Assembly (NCBI GenBank): GCA_964486145.1
Contig: CAZAMT010000259.1
Span: 1-6,014 of the forward strand
DNA: 6,014 nucleotides
Direction: 5' to 3'
DNA from: CAZAMT01 sp964486145
GTDB taxonomy: Bacteria; Bacteroidota; Bacteroidia; Bacteroidales; JAAAOM01
The position numbers were made by a program, and so were the translations under genes. The notes beneath the pieces are model-generated. The model saw nothing but the letters and a program-made list of their open reading frames with translations. It was not told the origin of the DNA and did no database searches. Positions 6,008 to 6,014 of this stretch are shown here, piece after piece (the first letter of the stretch is position 1; each line of letters starts with the position of its first letter).

Positions 6008-6014
6008 AAGTTTA

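Overview
The window looks like a chromosomal segment of a Bacteroidota genome, plausibly of the Bacteroidales/Marinilabiliales kind. The reasons are the two ~770-800 residue 'double' MacB/FtsX-type permeases ending in A-L-R-Y-E, AT-rich intergenic DNA, and start codons without strong Shine-Dalgarno sequences. The lineage is inferred from protein style only. There is no rRNA, tRNA, CRISPR array or recognisable transposase.

All three real genes lie on the minus strand and read right to left. At 5071-5766 is a complete LolD/MacB-type ABC ATPase. After 63 bp comes the first 8-TM FtsX-like permease (2710-5007). After a much longer 281 bp gap comes a second, paralogous 8-TM permease (29-2428). The natural reading is an ABC exporter or mechanotransmission module in which one ATPase can energise one or both permeases. 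The two permeases differ over most of their length, but their last ~95 residues, including the predicted ATPase-contacting helix, are about two-thirds identical. No periplasmic adaptor, TolC-like protein or regulator gene is in the window.

The most interesting content is cis-regulatory. The DNA upstream of the ATPase gene (5767-6014) and the gap upstream of the second permease (2429-2709) carry the same composite signal. Each has a 17-bp palindrome, TGTCAAAATATTTKACA (16/17 identical between the two). A second, weaker TGT-N11-ACA site starts exactly 22 bp further upstream. A sigma-54-like -24/-12 element (TGGYAT-N5-TTG) lies exactly 54 bp downstream. I infer that both transcription units are activated by one NtrC-family enhancer-binding protein, and that the second permease is a separate unit of the same regulon, perhaps duplicated together with its promoter.

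Other non-coding content is a weak hairpin that may terminate the first unit (2575-2600), a tandem hexamer repeat overlapping the second -24/-12 element, and a 7-bp-stem palindrome at the right edge (5989-6007) resembling dispersed repeats of Bacteroidota genomes. Bases 1-28 hold only the DNA just past the second permease's stop codon, and I see nothing in them.
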